From Mermis nigrescens (taxonomy: Eukaryota > Nematoda > Enoplea > Mermithida > Mermithidae): a stretch of DNA of 64,000 bases. This document shows positions 11,748-22,657 of the stretch, piece after piece. A program made the position numbers and the translations under genes. The stretch is from NCBI GenBank assembly GCA_036768485.1, contig JAVLUZ010000154.1, positions 2,376,529 to 2,440,528 of the forward strand, read 5' to 3'. Position 1 is the stretch's first letter. Each line of letters opens with the position of its first letter. The notes beneath the pieces are model-generated. The model was not told where the DNA came from. It was given only the letters and a program-made list of their open reading frames with translations, and ran no database searches.

Positions 11748-12185
11748 GAGATTATGCAAAACTTGAGCTCATTCGTTATGATCTTATAGATATCGATTTT
11801 AACGAGTTGTTCACGGTGTGTAATGGCATCACTCGATCAGTAAACTCGGTAAAGCTAAAAATACCTAAATCTCGCTTAAATTTAAAAATGTATTGTTTTG
11901 CAAATAGACTCCCTCCTCTTTGGAATAATTTGCCAATAGAAGTTGTAAATGCCCAGAACTTTCCCTCCTTCAGCAGTCGTTTAGAGAAAATTAGTTTTAC
12001 CTTAGACTATAAGTAAGTGCAAACCGCCTTTATAGTCCTTGCACAGGTTTTTGATAATATATTTCATTGCATTGACGGTATTTCAGTGTATTTACTCTGG
12101 GTCTTTCGTTTTTTTTTAATTTGACCAAATTAGTATTGTTTTAATTCCGTCTCTGTCGCAATAAACTATTTCTTTCTTTCTTTCA
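11748..12185 (+). mobile_element. 5'-truncated non-LTR retrotransposon, 3' end
   Basis: An open frame from about 11,750 to 12,016 matches the C-terminal tail typical of LINE reverse transcriptases. It has a PKSRLNLKMYCFANRLPPLW-type stretch followed by a NLPIEVVNA motif and an SFSSRLEK motif. The 3' UTR ends in a TTTC microsatellite tail after AATAAACTATT. All upstream RT and endonuclease sequence is missing, as in a dead 5'-truncated insertion. The family is probably CR1/L2-like, by the tail and the C-terminal motif. The right arm holds the same insertion at 54,741-55,190, so it predates the arm duplication. Confidence 0.75.
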
Positions 12186-12479
12186 TAAATAGTTATCAGA
12201 TTTTTGGGGCCTATATGTACCGAAACAAAGTAGGGTAATTCCTACTGCAAGTGAAAATTTTCGTATCCAGGTATCGGATTTGGAAGTAACACGCGGTACG
12301 TATTGGCAGAAGAGAAAACTGGAGTATTTCTCTTCACTAATGTAAAATTTTGCAAAAAAAGTTGACAAATCTGAGATATTAGATGGGACATTTTGACATC
12401 AGGGGATGATAATGATAATAAAATTTAAAATGTCTGCTTGACCGTCTAATTATAAATGAGATGTATGCCCTCAATAGTA

Positions 12480-12705
12480 ACAAAAATCACATAAAGCGAT
12501 TTTATTTTTCCATTCTGGAGTCGGGACTTCTAGACCCTCCCAGGTGCATTTCTGGTCTACACCCCCGCCCACTCGTGGTTGTGATTGGACCCCTAGTGTA
12601 CAGTATGACTGTGCTATTGGGGTCAGTCGGTCTGTTTGGTCCAAAAATTAGCTTTTTTTCGGGTCAAAATGGTGCTAAAAATTTGTATAAATGGTGGTAG
12701 CGACG
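12480..12705 (+). repeat. Dispersed repeat family 2
   Basis: This element contains a CCAAAAATTAGCTTTTTTTC-type segment and is related to copies at 13,420, 44,090, 44,690, 52,785, 54,235, 58,320 and 58,850. It is noncoding. The copies share a GTTTGGTCCAAAAA/GAGCTTTTTTGGGCC core in either orientation. Element ends were not determined. Confidence 0.45.
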
Positions 12706-12719
12706 ACAGTGGAAAAGTA

Positions 12720-13415
12720 CAAAAAGCGTCATAAATACTTCTAGAATTTAGGCTTATTTTTAGGCTTTTATTCTATTAAGTTTCCGGAGTCCAAGTAATC
12801 TAAATTTCTCACATATATGTAACAGACGATCTTCTATACTCTATTTGCGTTATGTAAATTTTAATTAATCAAAAGTTTTTATAATCTAAACTGCTCAAAC
12901 ATCAAATACACAACTAACATATATGTTACACCATCCCAGACACTTGTTCTAAAGCTTTTGTCTTAGTTATGTTAACAATGGATGAAAATTTCAATGTTTG
13001 TTTGGCTTCTTATTTGAGCTGCTTTTAATTAATGAAGTTTCCAGAAGCCAAAAAATTGAAATTTCTCACACTTGTCACAATATACACCCTATTTAGGCCA
13101 TATTTTTCAATTATCCGAAAGTTCTCTTAATCTGAAGTGCTCAAACAGCAAACACACAAAACATATATCTTACACCACCCCAGATAATCGGTATAAAGTT
13201 TTTTGTCTAAGTTCAGCTTTTATTGTATGAAATTTGTAAGAAATACTTCCAGAATTTCGGCTTAATTTGAGACTTTTATTTTATGAAGTTTATTTACGTA
13301 ATATATTTTTTAATCATTCGTAAGTTTTTTTCAATCTGATCTAAAGTGTTCAAACAAGAAACACTTGACATACAAAGTATGTCATCCCTTATCTGAATTA
13401 TTTCATCTCAGGTCT
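12720..13415 (+). repeat. Degenerate satellite, block 1
   Basis: Monomers of roughly 215-300 bp each contain, in order, TTTATGAAGTTTCC, a TTTCTCACA block, CTGAAGTGCTCAAACAGC, a palindromic AACATATATGTTA, CACCATCCCAGATACTTG and TTTTGTCTTAGTTCTGC. At least three monomers lie here, with palindrome centres near 12,918, 13,160 and 13,375. Confidence 0.8.
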
Positions 13416-13419
13416 GCTT

Positions 13420-13650
13420 TCTATGATCAAAAAGCATGGTCGGTATGGGGTGGGTCAGCCGGTTCAGGGCAGATCAAATGAGCTGTTTTTGGTTAATGTC
13501 AAAAATTTGTTTAAACGCCAAACTAGCATAAAAACTACGTTAGTCACAGTTTCTGGTCTATTTTTAGCCCTGTTTAATAAACGTTCTGTTTTTCAACCGT
13601 TTTTGAGCTTTTAATTTGCCGTTTTTGCTAAAAATTCTGCTAGTCTTCCA
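13420..13650 (+). repeat. Dispersed repeat family 2
   Basis: This diverged family-2 copy (AAGCATGGTCGGTATG... AGCTGTTTTTGGTTAATG) interrupts the satellite. It is mirrored at 52,785-52,990. Confidence 0.4.
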
Positions 13651-13689
13651 TTCATGGCCTAGACACCTCAAATAACTTATGTCTATGTA

Positions 13690-13865
13690 GGGATCCTGGA
13701 ATTCAATTTTTGGAGTTTTTTTGTTTTTCAGCAATTTTTTGATGCCAATGGATAGTGCTCGATGAGAATCGTTTTAAAATGGTGTTTCACTTTTTTGACC
13801 TTTGGAAAATCTTGCATACCCTCCGCCCCCCTGTCTCAAAATTTTGGTGCTGCCCCCTATGGTAA
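13690..13865 (-). mobile_element. hAT-like MITE, partial
   Basis: Only the 5' part (on its own strand) is present, from GTGCTGCCCCCTATGG back to TGGAATTCAATTTTTGG. The opposite terminus is missing. The right arm has the same truncated copy at 52,555-52,730. Confidence 0.65.
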
Positions 13866-13914
13866 GCCCCCCAAAAGCTCTGAGAATCATCAATTAATTT
13901 TTAATTTTTCGATT

Positions 13915-13990
13915 TTTTCAGTAGTTTAGCTATGAGTAAAGTCAATAATTTTTTTCAGTAGTTTAGCTATGAGTAAAGTCAATAATTTTG
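13915..13990 (+). repeat. 37-bp tandem duplication unique to copy A
   Basis: TTTCAGTAGTTTAGCTATGA and the following AGTAAAGTCAATAATTT occur twice in a row here. The mirrored site near 52,461-52,498 has one copy, so the duplication arose after the arms separated. Confidence 0.85.
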
Positions 13991-14189
13991 TTTATTGAAA
14001 GGAAAAAATGATTCTTTATCATCCAAGATCACTATCTTTCCTAATCTGATACAATACAGATTTAACATTTTTTGCATATATTTAGGAAGAAAATGGTTTG
14101 CAGAATGACTTTTCTCACCAAACATGACCTTATGGTGTTTGAGGGTTGTAACTCTCAATTTTAGCCCTCCCCGCAACTTTCCCTTTATT

Positions 14190-15890
14190 TTAGAATTATT
14201 TAATAAAGCTTCCAGAATCTCAATTTTCTAATACAAAAAATCTAATACATATCCAGAATCTCAATACTCAAAATTATCCATACATATCTTGGATCCTATT
14301 TATTAAATCAATAGCATATTTACTTGATATATTATTTAATTATCCCAAATGCCTTTTAATAACACCAAACACGCATGACATATATGTTATGACATCCCGG
14401 ATACTTGCTCTAAAATTTTTTGTCTTACTTCTGCTTTCAATGTACTAAATGCGTCAAACTTACTTCTAGCATTTTGGCTTATCCTATAGACTTTTATTTT
14501 ATGAAGCTTCTAGATTCCAAATCATCAAAATTTCTCACGCGGAAGCTCTTTTATCTGAAGCGCTCACGCGTTACATATATGTTAAAGCATCTCAAATATG
14601 GTCTAGAGTTTTTGTCTTAGTTTCTGCTTTCAATGTATAAAATTAATTAAAAAAAAGTATAAAATTAATCAAAAAAAGATCTGTTTTTTTGTGTTACTTA
14701 AGCTTTCAATGTACGAAATGTGTCAAAAACACTTTTAGAATTTCGGCTTTCTTTTAGACTTTTATTTTATGAAGTTTCGAGAATCTAAATAATAAAAATT
14801 TCTAATACATATCACATTATTATGAACCTTTTTTTGTGATTTATTTTTTAATTATTCATAAGTTATTTTAATCTGATCTGTAGTGCTCAAACTGGATACA
14901 TATAACGTACATAATACGTTTTCACAGGTCTAAATTAATTCGTGAGAGGTCTGCTCAGAATATACGACTAGCGTCAGAAATACTCCTTGAATTTAGGCAT
15001 ATTTTCAGGCTTTTATTCAATTAAGTTTCCGGAATCCAAGTAATCAAAATTTCTTGCATATATGTATCACACAATCTTATAAACTCTATTTGCGTTATGT
15101 TTATTTTAATTAATCAAAAGTTATTATAATCTGAAGTGCTCAAACAGCAAGTAGACGCGTAACAATTAATCTCAACCATCCCAGACACTTGCTCTAAAGC
15201 TTTTGTCTTAGTTCTGCTTTCAATGGATGAAATTTTCAATGAATGTTCGGCTTATTATTTAGGCTGCTCTTTTTTATGAAGTTTCCAAAATCCAATTAAT
15301 TATAATTTCTCACACGATGTTACACCCTATTTTCATGATATATTTATCAATTATCCGATTGTTCTCTGAATATGAAGTGCTCAAACAGCTAGCACACTCA
15401 TGTAACATATATTTTACACCACCCCGTATACTGGGTCTAAAATTTTTTGTCTCAGTTCAACTTTATGCACGAAATTCATCAAGAATACTTCTAAACTTTT
15501 GGCTTATTTTGTAGGCTATTATTTTATGAAGTTTCTAGAATCACGTAATAAAAATTTCTAATTCATATCACACAATCTCATACTCTACTTATAAGATATA
15601 ATTTTAAATTATCCGAGAATTCTCTTAATCCAAAATGATCTTTTTGTCTTAGTTCTGCCTTCATTCTACAAAATGCGTGAAAAATACTTCTAGAATTTCT
15701 TTTGTGAAGTTTCAAAAATACAAATTATAAAGATGACTCACACATATCACAATATTATATACCTAATTTATGTGATATATTTTTTGATTATACGAAAGTT
15801 GTTCAAATCTGAAATGCTCAAAGAGCAAAGAGACACGAAACATATATGTTAAATCAGATGAGATACTTGGTCTAGAGTTTTTGTATTATT
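14190..15890 (+). repeat. Degenerate satellite, block 2
   Basis: About seven monomers of the same satellite, with palindromic or degenerate centres near 14,370, 14,571, 14,897, 15,155, 15,402 and 15,838. The upstream 13,990-14,190 shows no monomer and no gene. Confidence 0.8.
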
Positions 15891-16142
15891 TCCGTACGTG
15901 AGCTGCAAGAAAATTCTGGGGGGGCTCAAAAAATGGTCTTAAAAATAGTGGTATGGCGTAAAAAACACAGTTTTTTGACGTTTCTCATCAAGCACTAACC
16001 ATTGGCATCTAAAAATTGTGAAAAAAAAGTAAAAATTTTCAAAAAATGAATTCTGGGGGGGGGGTATTTTCATTTCTGGGCAAGAAGGTATTTTGGTTTC
16101 TCGGGGGTGCATACCCCCAAAGCCCCCCATACTAAGGTGTGC
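15891..16142 (+). mobile_element. hAT-like MITE inside satellite
   Basis: This full-length-looking copy (CGTACGTGAGCTGCAAG... ACTAAGGTGTG) has a 9-G run. It is mirrored in the right arm at 50,338-50,580. No clear target-site duplication is visible. Confidence 0.7.
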
Positions 16143-16144
16143 TT

Positions 16145-17100
16145 AGTGCTGCGTTCAATATACTAAATTCGTCTAAAATACTTCTAGGATTTTGGCTTAT
16201 TATTTAGGCTTTTATTTAAGAGGATTCCAGAAACATAATGATCAAAATTTCTCACATGTATCACTCCCCATTCACTTGATATATTTTTTCATTATCAGAA
16301 AGTTTTTTAACCTGATCTGAAGTGCTCAAACAGCAAACACACGTAAGGTATAAGTTACGCCATCCTGGTTTAAATTGTTCTGTCTTAGTGCTACACGCAA
16401 TCAGTGAATTTACTTCTAGAACTTTGCTTTTTCAGGATTTTATTTTATAAATTTTCCAGAATACAAATCGAAATTTCTCACACTTTCACACGATCTAATA
16501 TACCCTACTTACGTGATATATTTTTTAACCATCAGACATATTTTTGAATTAGATGGGCTCACACGTAACATATATGTTACACCATACCAGATACTTAGTC
16601 TCAAGGTTTTTGTCAAAATTTGTAAAAAAATAATTCTAGAATTTTGGCTTATCTTTTGGGCTTTCACTTCTTTAAAGTTTTAAAAATCTAAATAATCAAA
16701 ACTTCTCACACATATCACACCCTATTTACGTGATATATGTTTTATTTATCTGAAGGTTCTTTTAATCTGGTCTGAACTGCTCAAACAGCATAGACACACG
16801 TAACCTATGCCAAGTCATCGCTGGTCTAAGTTGTTTTTTCTTAGTTCTGCTTTCAATGTGCAAAATGCGTCAAAAATACTTCTAGAATTTCGATTTATTT
16901 TCTGAATTTTATTTTATGAAGTCACTAGCATTAAAATACTCAAAATTTATCCAATATGATCCTATTTACTTAATCTACCACCGATTTACATCATATATTT
17001 TTTAATTATCCCAATTGTCTCTTAATCTCAAAATGGATGATATATCTTACGAACCTGGTCTAAAGTTGTTTGTCTTAGTTCTACTTTCAATGTTTACAAT
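16145..17100 (+). repeat. Degenerate satellite, block 3
   Basis: Four monomers, with palindromic or degenerate centres near 16,346, 16,565 (TAACATATATGTTA intact), 16,797 and 17,037. Confidence 0.8.
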
Positions 17101-17203
17101 TCTCCAAAGAAACTTCTTCATTGTTTAAAGAAGTTTCTTTGATTTATATTCTTTTATTTTCTAAAAATTTTTTATTCTTTAAAGAACTTCGATTAATCTA
17201 CAG

Positions 17204-17322
17204 AAGGCTGATGCAACGACAGCAAATAAAAGAAAACGGGGAAACGAAGGTAGCCCAACAGATAAGCGTAATGCGAAAAGGGCAAAGGAACGCGAATCTG
17301 GCGAAGAGGACACAAATGACGG
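17204..17322 (+). CDS. Recombinase-SET gene: basic NLS-like exon (A)
   Basis: After the acceptor CTACAG an open frame of 39 codons plus 2 bases runs to a GG|GTGATT donor. The peptide has two basic clusters, KRKR and KRNAKRAK, separated by an acidic/polar stretch. This is the pattern of a bipartite nuclear localisation signal, followed by an acidic GEED tail. The exon is phase 0 at its start and phase 2 at its end, which joins in frame to the zinc-finger exon at 18,157. The right arm carries the same exon at 49,179-49,299 with a 2-base difference near its end that shifts the frame. A hairpin (AAAGAAACTTCTT and its complement, 17,107-17,141) lies just upstream. Assignment to the recombinase gene is by order, strand and phase. 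Confidence 0.55.
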
Positions 17323-18156
17323 GTGATTATTATGTTGGTGCTTTATTTTCATGAGAATATTGCAGATTCAGCTGCATTAAAGCTTCAAACAAAATTGAGA
17401 ACTTTTTATATCAATACAGTAAGTGCTACACATGTGTATGAAGAGAAACGACGTCTGAATGCATCATAAGAAAAACTCGATAATTACGATTGTTTATGTA
17501 ATCAATAAGTCTCGATTGAAAAATATTTGTAAATTTAGATATGTGATAAAAAATTACGAGAACACGTGAGTGATCGTACGCCGAAATTCTAGATATGTGT
17601 TACAATATGGGTGAGAAATTTTGATTATTCAGATTTTGGATACTTCATAAAATGAAAGCCCAAAAAATAAGCGGGAGTTCTAGACGTATTTTTTGCAAAT
17701 TTCGTAAGCTGAATGAAGAACTAAGACAAAAAACTTTAGACTAAGTATCTGGGATGGTGTAACATATATGTTACGTGTGGGCACATCAAATTGGAAGGAC
17801 TGTCTGATAGTCTTAAGATATATCACGTACGTAGAGGCTATAAGATCGTGTGATATGTGTGAGAAATTTCGATTTTAACAAGTTATTGCAAAAATTTTAG
17901 AAATTCCTGGGATACTTGGTTATGATAAAAATTCAAAAATTTTTAACGTATTAAGTCCAGGGGCCATTGTGGCCTCTTGTAGGGGTGTGTATCTAAAGTA
18001 TTTATTGGGGTTGTTTGTATCATTCAATAAGACGGATTTGCAAGTCCCTCCAATGTTATTTGCAACCCTAATTTTCATGCATGATTATGACTTCATTTTA
18101 TGACTCTAAAATTCTAAATATGAATTATTGCGCCATATATAACAAGTTGTTTACAG
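17323..18156 (+). other. Intron with an inverted satellite monomer
   Basis: This is the interval between the basic and zinc-finger exons. At about 17,590-17,880 one satellite monomer lies in the opposite orientation to blocks 1-3. Otherwise nothing is seen. Confidence 0.5.
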
Positions 18157-18331
18157 GAAAATCAATTGCAACAAGTATCGAAAGAGCCATCCTTGCCCCA
18201 GATGCCTCAAGACAGTCAGAATATTAAAGATCCACATGCGTAACCAGTGTTTTAAAGGTGCATCTGATGAAAAAATAAACGAGGAAATTAACCAAGTGTA
18301 TGAAATGGAAAGAAAGCTGACAGAAAACTTG
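18157..18331 (+). CDS. Recombinase-SET gene: C2HC zinc-finger exon (A)
   Basis: The acceptor TTTACAG opens a frame of one base plus 58 codons ending at TTG|GTATG. The peptide contains HPCPRCLKTVRILKIHMRNQ followed by Cys, a C-x2-C-x9-H-x4-C zinc-finger spacing. A charged helix (ERKLTENL) then follows. It joins in phase 2 to the basic exon and ends in phase 0. A zinc finger upstream of a recombinase-like domain would suit a DNA-binding role. In the right arm a deletion of about 150 bp removes the part of the exon from just after the second Cys. Two other frames are open in part (one gives a Lys-Ser-Ile-Ala peptide), but only this frame runs through to the donor and has the Cys/His pattern. Confidence 0.6.
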
Positions 18332-18599
18332 GTATGTTTTCCTACGATAAAAATTTACTTTCATCTCTCATTGCACAAAATAATTTTTCCATTCACGCAC
18401 CGGTTTAACAACAGTTTTTTGTGAAAGAACAGATGTTGTATCTCTATAATATGCAGAGCTTAAATTCTTAGCGGAAAATAATGTGAAAATGCACATTTTA
18501 TAGCTGCAATTTTCGAAAATTACATGTACAATTACATAATAAAAATTAGGAGCGTTACTATATTTTTCACATGATTATCGCGAAAATTCTATTTTAGTT

Positions 18600-18845
18600 G
18601 GCAGCAGCGTTTTGGGGTATGCATCTCTCAGAAGGCTAAATACCCCTTCCTTAGGAGCTAAAATATCCCCCCGGAATTCGATTTTTGAAATTTTTTCCGT
18701 TTTTTTGCAATTTTTTGAATAATAATGGATAGAGCTTCAATGGAAAATGTTTAAAAATGATTTGATTGTCATACCACCATTTTTAGGACCATTTTTTATC
18801 TTGAAAAGTATTGCACCCCTAGAATTTTGCTGCGACTACAACCTT
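18600..18845 (-). mobile_element. hAT-like MITE, diverged
   Basis: This reverse copy has eroded ends (TTGGCAGCAGCGTTTTGGGG... TTTTGCTGCGAC). It is mirrored at 47,815-48,060. The internal landmark GAATTCGATTTTTGAAATTT is retained. Confidence 0.65.
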
Positions 18846-19592
18846 AATAAGAAAGATCTTCCATGCCTACTCAGGCAAATAGTTTAGCTTCTTAATTTTA
18901 CTGAAAAATAAATTTATTTACTCAGACAGGTCAATATTCACCGATAGCTAAAGCTGCATCATATTAATGTACTTTAGAATTGGTGTTCAATATGATTTCA
19001 GATTATACTTAATTGGACATGTTCAAATAGCAAATGACTTAATTTAAAGCCAGAAAGACCAGAATAGTTCATTAAAAATCAAAAACCATTAAAAAAGCGA
19101 AAATATGTCATTTTTAAAGATTGATGCGAGAACCACTTGTTCTAAAACACTAAAGTTATTCATTTGAGATGGATATTTTCGATATCCAACTATTTCGCTA
19201 ATATAGCTATTAAGATTTAAAGGTCGAAATTTGTAGTTTTATGGGCGAACCATAGAAAATAAGTTTTTGAAAGTTACTTCTGAATAACTTTGTAGCATGA
19301 GCTGGTTCATAGCACAATAGTCAAATAATCCTGTCTTCCATTTTAATGTATTGAATTATTTACTTGCTAATTAGAAATCATTCTTTTTAGTATGGTGACA
19401 ACAAAGTTGAGATGACGGGGGATAGGAGGATTATTTCCTCGAAATTTTTTAGTTTGTTTATTCCTTTGCAAGGCTTGTCCAGAAGGAAAAGATTAAAAGT
19501 TACTGAAGCATGTGTGGTCGACAATAAGAATATGTCAATTTATTCAGCATGTTGCAGATTTCTCATTTTGTATTAGTTTGAACTGTCCAGAT

Positions 19593-19773
19593 CATAGGTG
19601 GGCGGCAAGAAAATTCCGGGGGGGGGGGTGCAAGATTTTTTGAGGGTCAAAAAATGGCCTTAAAAATGGTGGTAAATTTTCAAAAATTGAATTCTGGGGG
19701 GTATTTTGATTTCTGGGGGGGCCATTTTGGTTTCTGGGGGTGCATACCCCCCAAACCCCCACGCCCAGATGTG
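19593..19773 (+). mobile_element. hAT-like MITE, internally deleted, exact TSD
   Basis: This 181-bp copy is flanked by GTCCAGAT on both sides (19,585-19,592 and 19,774-19,781). It lacks the central TCGAGCACTATCC segment. The mirrored copy at 46,925-47,071 has the same structure. Confidence 0.85.
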
Positions 19774-20099
19774 GTCCAGATTTGTAAAGATAAAACTAAC
19801 ATGTGTATACTTGTATGATTTGTTTTTGAGATGCTCCAATAGTGACTATAAACGTGCATGATTTAGAAATTTGGGAACAACTTATTTTTTATAATTTTTC
19901 TTTAATAAATGGCTTAAAAATGTGCCTCGTATACTGCTCATCGAAAATGCCTGAGAAAACACTATTATTTTCCTTATCTACAAATTGTATCAAGACTTCC
20001 TCATCTCCCAAGTTTTCGAAATTTAAAAACACAGCAATGTTCCTACGCTCATCTGAGGTCCTGAAAAATCATTTCTTTGTATGCAGGTTATAACCTAAG

Positions 20100-20186
20100 C
20101 TTTTTTATTCAAAGGTTTTCCGTACCATTGAATTAAAAAATTGGGTGCTAAAAATGCCGAATTGTGAAGCAGACTGGCGTAATACG
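20100..20186 (+). CDS. Recombinase-SET gene: candidate exon fragment (A)
   Basis: After CCTAAG an open phase-0 frame reads about 28 codons (Phe-Tyr-Ser-Lys-Val-Phe-Arg, later NWVLKMPNCEADW). It would join in phase to the zinc-finger exon, which ends in phase 0. The fragment then meets a deletion junction near 20,187, where copies B and C continue into about 2.9 kb of further exons and introns. A stop follows the junction in this frame. The acceptor is weak and the exon is supported only by phase and by position, so treat it as tentative. Confidence 0.3.
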
Positions 20187-20526
20187 AGTCCTTAAAGATC
20201 GATGACGAATTCAAAAATCTATTTTACAACCCTGATTATAAACGATTAGACCAGGAATTGAGGAATAAAACGAAAGCCGGACAAATAACATTCGATGACA
20301 AGGAAAAGATCTACCGTATCTGCATTTCCATAATATTGGGCCAAAAGTTTCAAAGACCATCTGTCGCTAACAATTTGACCCTAGATGAGTACATGTCCGA
20401 GCGGAGCAATCTACAAGTGTTGGTGGCTGAGCACAAGACAGGACAACAAGGTCCCGCTACATTTGTACTGGACTCCGATGAAAAATTTTACTTCGAATAT
20501 TACAGGATTCATATTCGTCCTAAACA
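20187..20526 (+). pseudogene. Tyrosine-recombinase catalytic exon 1, 5'-deleted (A)
   Basis: The frame continues to a CA|GTATTC donor after codons IHIRPK. It encodes the first half of a tyrosine-recombinase (phage-integrase type) catalytic domain. The motif QKFQRPSVANNLTLDEYM carries the first catalytic Arg (20,354-20,356), equivalent to the box II Arg. VLVAEHKTGQQGP carries the beta-hairpin Lys (20,435-20,437). The donor phase (2) matches the exon at 21,661. Copies B and C show that the full exon starts about 250 bp further upstream. Here a deletion fused it to sequence near 20,186, so the 5' part is lost. Metazoan tyrosine-recombinase-like genes with this QRPxV/EHKT pattern are known as crypton-like or domesticated families; closer assignment needs a search. 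Confidence 0.8.
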
Positions 20527-21660
20527 GTATTCTAATCTATTTTAAGAATATGAATAAAAATTTTTTCCAACTTACTATGTAAAATATATTTTCACTGTAA
20601 TAACAAAATTTTCTATTGATCCTTTACACCAGATTGCTTACGGTATATTTATTAACCAAAAAGTATATATACAGTGAATGCTTTATTATTATTAAAATGA
20701 TTTTTCTTCATATTACTAATATCAAGATATTAATTTTTGAAACTTAATTATTAAAAGAATTAATCATAATTTAAATTTACTAATTATTAATAATTCAAAG
20801 TATTAATATTGTATAGTAATAATATGATATTTATAAAAATTTAATAAAATAAAAGGCTATATATTTCTATTCATGATTCAACAGATCGCTGATGTGAATT
20901 TATTAACCAAAAAATGTATGTTCGCTGTATGCTTTATTAATGATTTAGATGTTTTTCATGTCTTACTTTATTTCACATTAAATAAGATTTATAATACATA
21001 CTTGTATTAATTTTTAATATATTCATTATATTATTAATAATTTATTAATTTATTTTACTATTCATCATTAATATATTTATTTTATTTTGCAATTTACTAT
21101 TAATTAATAAAAATAAATATTACTATTATTAATAAATTAATTATTGGAATTACTCATTAATTAAAAGAAAAAGTATGTATAATTTTCAAGTAATCAATTA
21201 ACGAAGATAAATTATGTATATTTAATAACCAAAAAATTGTATAATCATTATGAGCTTTATTAATCATTATAATACGTTTTCCTTCATAATACATTATTTT
21301 ATATGTAATTTTGAAATTTACTATTAATTATTAAAAATAAATATTACTATTATTAATAAATTAATTATTGAAATTATTCTTCAATTAAAAGAAAAAATAG
21401 GTATAATTTCCAATTAACCAGTCAACGAAGATCAATTATAGATATTTAATAACCGAAAAAATGTATAATCATTATGAGCATTATTAATCATTGTAATAAG
21501 TTTTTCTTCATAATACAATAATTTTACATATTAATATGCTGTATTTATTTATTATTAGTATTGATATATTAATTATTCAAATTATCAGCTTAGGAATATA
21601 GTAATACAAACCATAACACTTACATTAAAAAAAAACTAAGGGATTAATCCATTATTTTAG
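20527..21660 (+). other. AT-rich intron of the recombinase gene (A)
   Basis: Very AT-rich, low-complexity TTAATTA-type sequence between two in-phase exons. It includes an internal partial duplication: the blocks near 21,075-21,270 and 21,315-21,450 share TTACTATTATTAATAAATTA and ATAACCAAAAAATTGTATAA-like segments. The same organisation is seen in copies B and C. Confidence 0.6.
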
Positions 21661-21870
21661 GATTAATCGATCATTGGATGATTCTCTAAAAAAATACTTT
21701 TTCATCAATTTCACTGGATCGAAATTGAATGAGGCCGTGAAACACTTCAACATATTCCAATCAAAAGACCTCGCTAGGCGACGGGTATATACAACCACTG
21801 AAATCCGGCAATCCATCTCAATGCTCGGAGCACTGGAAAATGACAAGGAAACAAAGGCCAACGTTAATAT
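21661..21870 (+). CDS. Tyrosine-recombinase catalytic exon 2 (A)
   Basis: This 210-bp exon between TTTTAG and AT|GTACAA is phase 2 at both ends and joins in frame to its neighbours. It begins INRSLDDSLKKYFFINFTGS, typical of the strand-helix that precedes the HxxR box in metazoan recombinase-like proteins. The box itself is TTTEIRQSISM: the second catalytic Arg is present (21,806-21,808), but the usual His is Thr (21,797-21,799). The donor is weak. It is chosen because it places the next exon in phase and gives a continuous catalytic domain; reading on instead meets a stop at 21,884. Confidence 0.75.
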
Positions 21871-22657
21871 GTACAATTCATTATAATTTAATTAAATGTT
21901 TTGCAAACATTAGCTTTATGATTTTCGGGTTAAACTATACATTTGTTATTTTTTATTGATTGAAAAAAGTTTTAAACAGTATTGCTCTATTCTATAATTC
22001 TTTCCCTAGTATCATTTTATTTAAAATTATACATATGTATCAAAATAACTAAAATTATAGATTACATCTAAATGTTATTGCAGAATTTAGGAATAAATGT
22101 TTAGTTTTTATCAAATTTAATTTTTTATTCAATTTGTTTTTTGAAACAACATAAAATATCTGTTTTTTAGATATACATGTTTAAAAGGAAACCTAGATAT
22201 TTTGAATATGTAGATTAACATAGTAGCAAAGTAGGACTGATTAGGGGTCTCATAAATTGAGGCTCTTTTTAGGCAAAATGACGTCAAAACTTAGGTAAAA
22301 TAGCAAAAAGTACATTAATGTACAGTGTTTGATTTTAGCTTAATTTTCGCCAAACATTATGGCTGTGTTTTCATCAGATGATTCTTGCCATTCATTTTGG
22401 CTATACTTTCATCATATTATCTTTAATTTTATCATTCTTGTAGTCTAGACATTAGAATGCATGTCTGATCATAAATATTTATGATGTTTTCAACAAAATT
22501 GAAATAAAATACTCGCACTCACTCAGACTTTTGGCGCTGCCCATTTATGCTGTATAGAATTTTGAATTAAAAACATAGTTATTAGTAAAACTTATTCCAT
22601 TTTGTGTATTATCATATCAAATGTAGGATTATCTTGGCATTTTATTTTCTCGCAAAG
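21871..22657 (+). other. Intron (A)
   Basis: Intron between catalytic exons 2 and 3. Nothing else is recognised, apart from the sequence around 22,466 where copy C has a deletion breakpoint. Confidence 0.5.

Larger units (their letters stand above)
18332..20099 (+). other. Intron (A) carrying two MITEs
   Basis: Between the zinc-finger exon and the next candidate exon I see only MITEs at 18,600 and 19,593. ORFs here have no recognisable motif. Confidence 0.45.

Noticed and set aside
11058..11789. 243-codon Ala/Thr-rich ORF
   Set aside because: It is another frame of the (GAC/GGC)n-coded Gly/Asp exon. The Asp/Gly frame is the one with matching splice sites.
12720..17100. CRISPR-like array of regularly spaced repeats
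   Set aside because: Monomers are long (215-300 bp), degenerate and without unique spacers, and the DNA is animal. It is a satellite.
21671..21886. A stop-terminated reading of the recombinase exon as the protein's C-terminus
   Set aside because: Splicing at 21,870 joins in phase to the exon with the QHS...Y motif, which completes the catalytic site.
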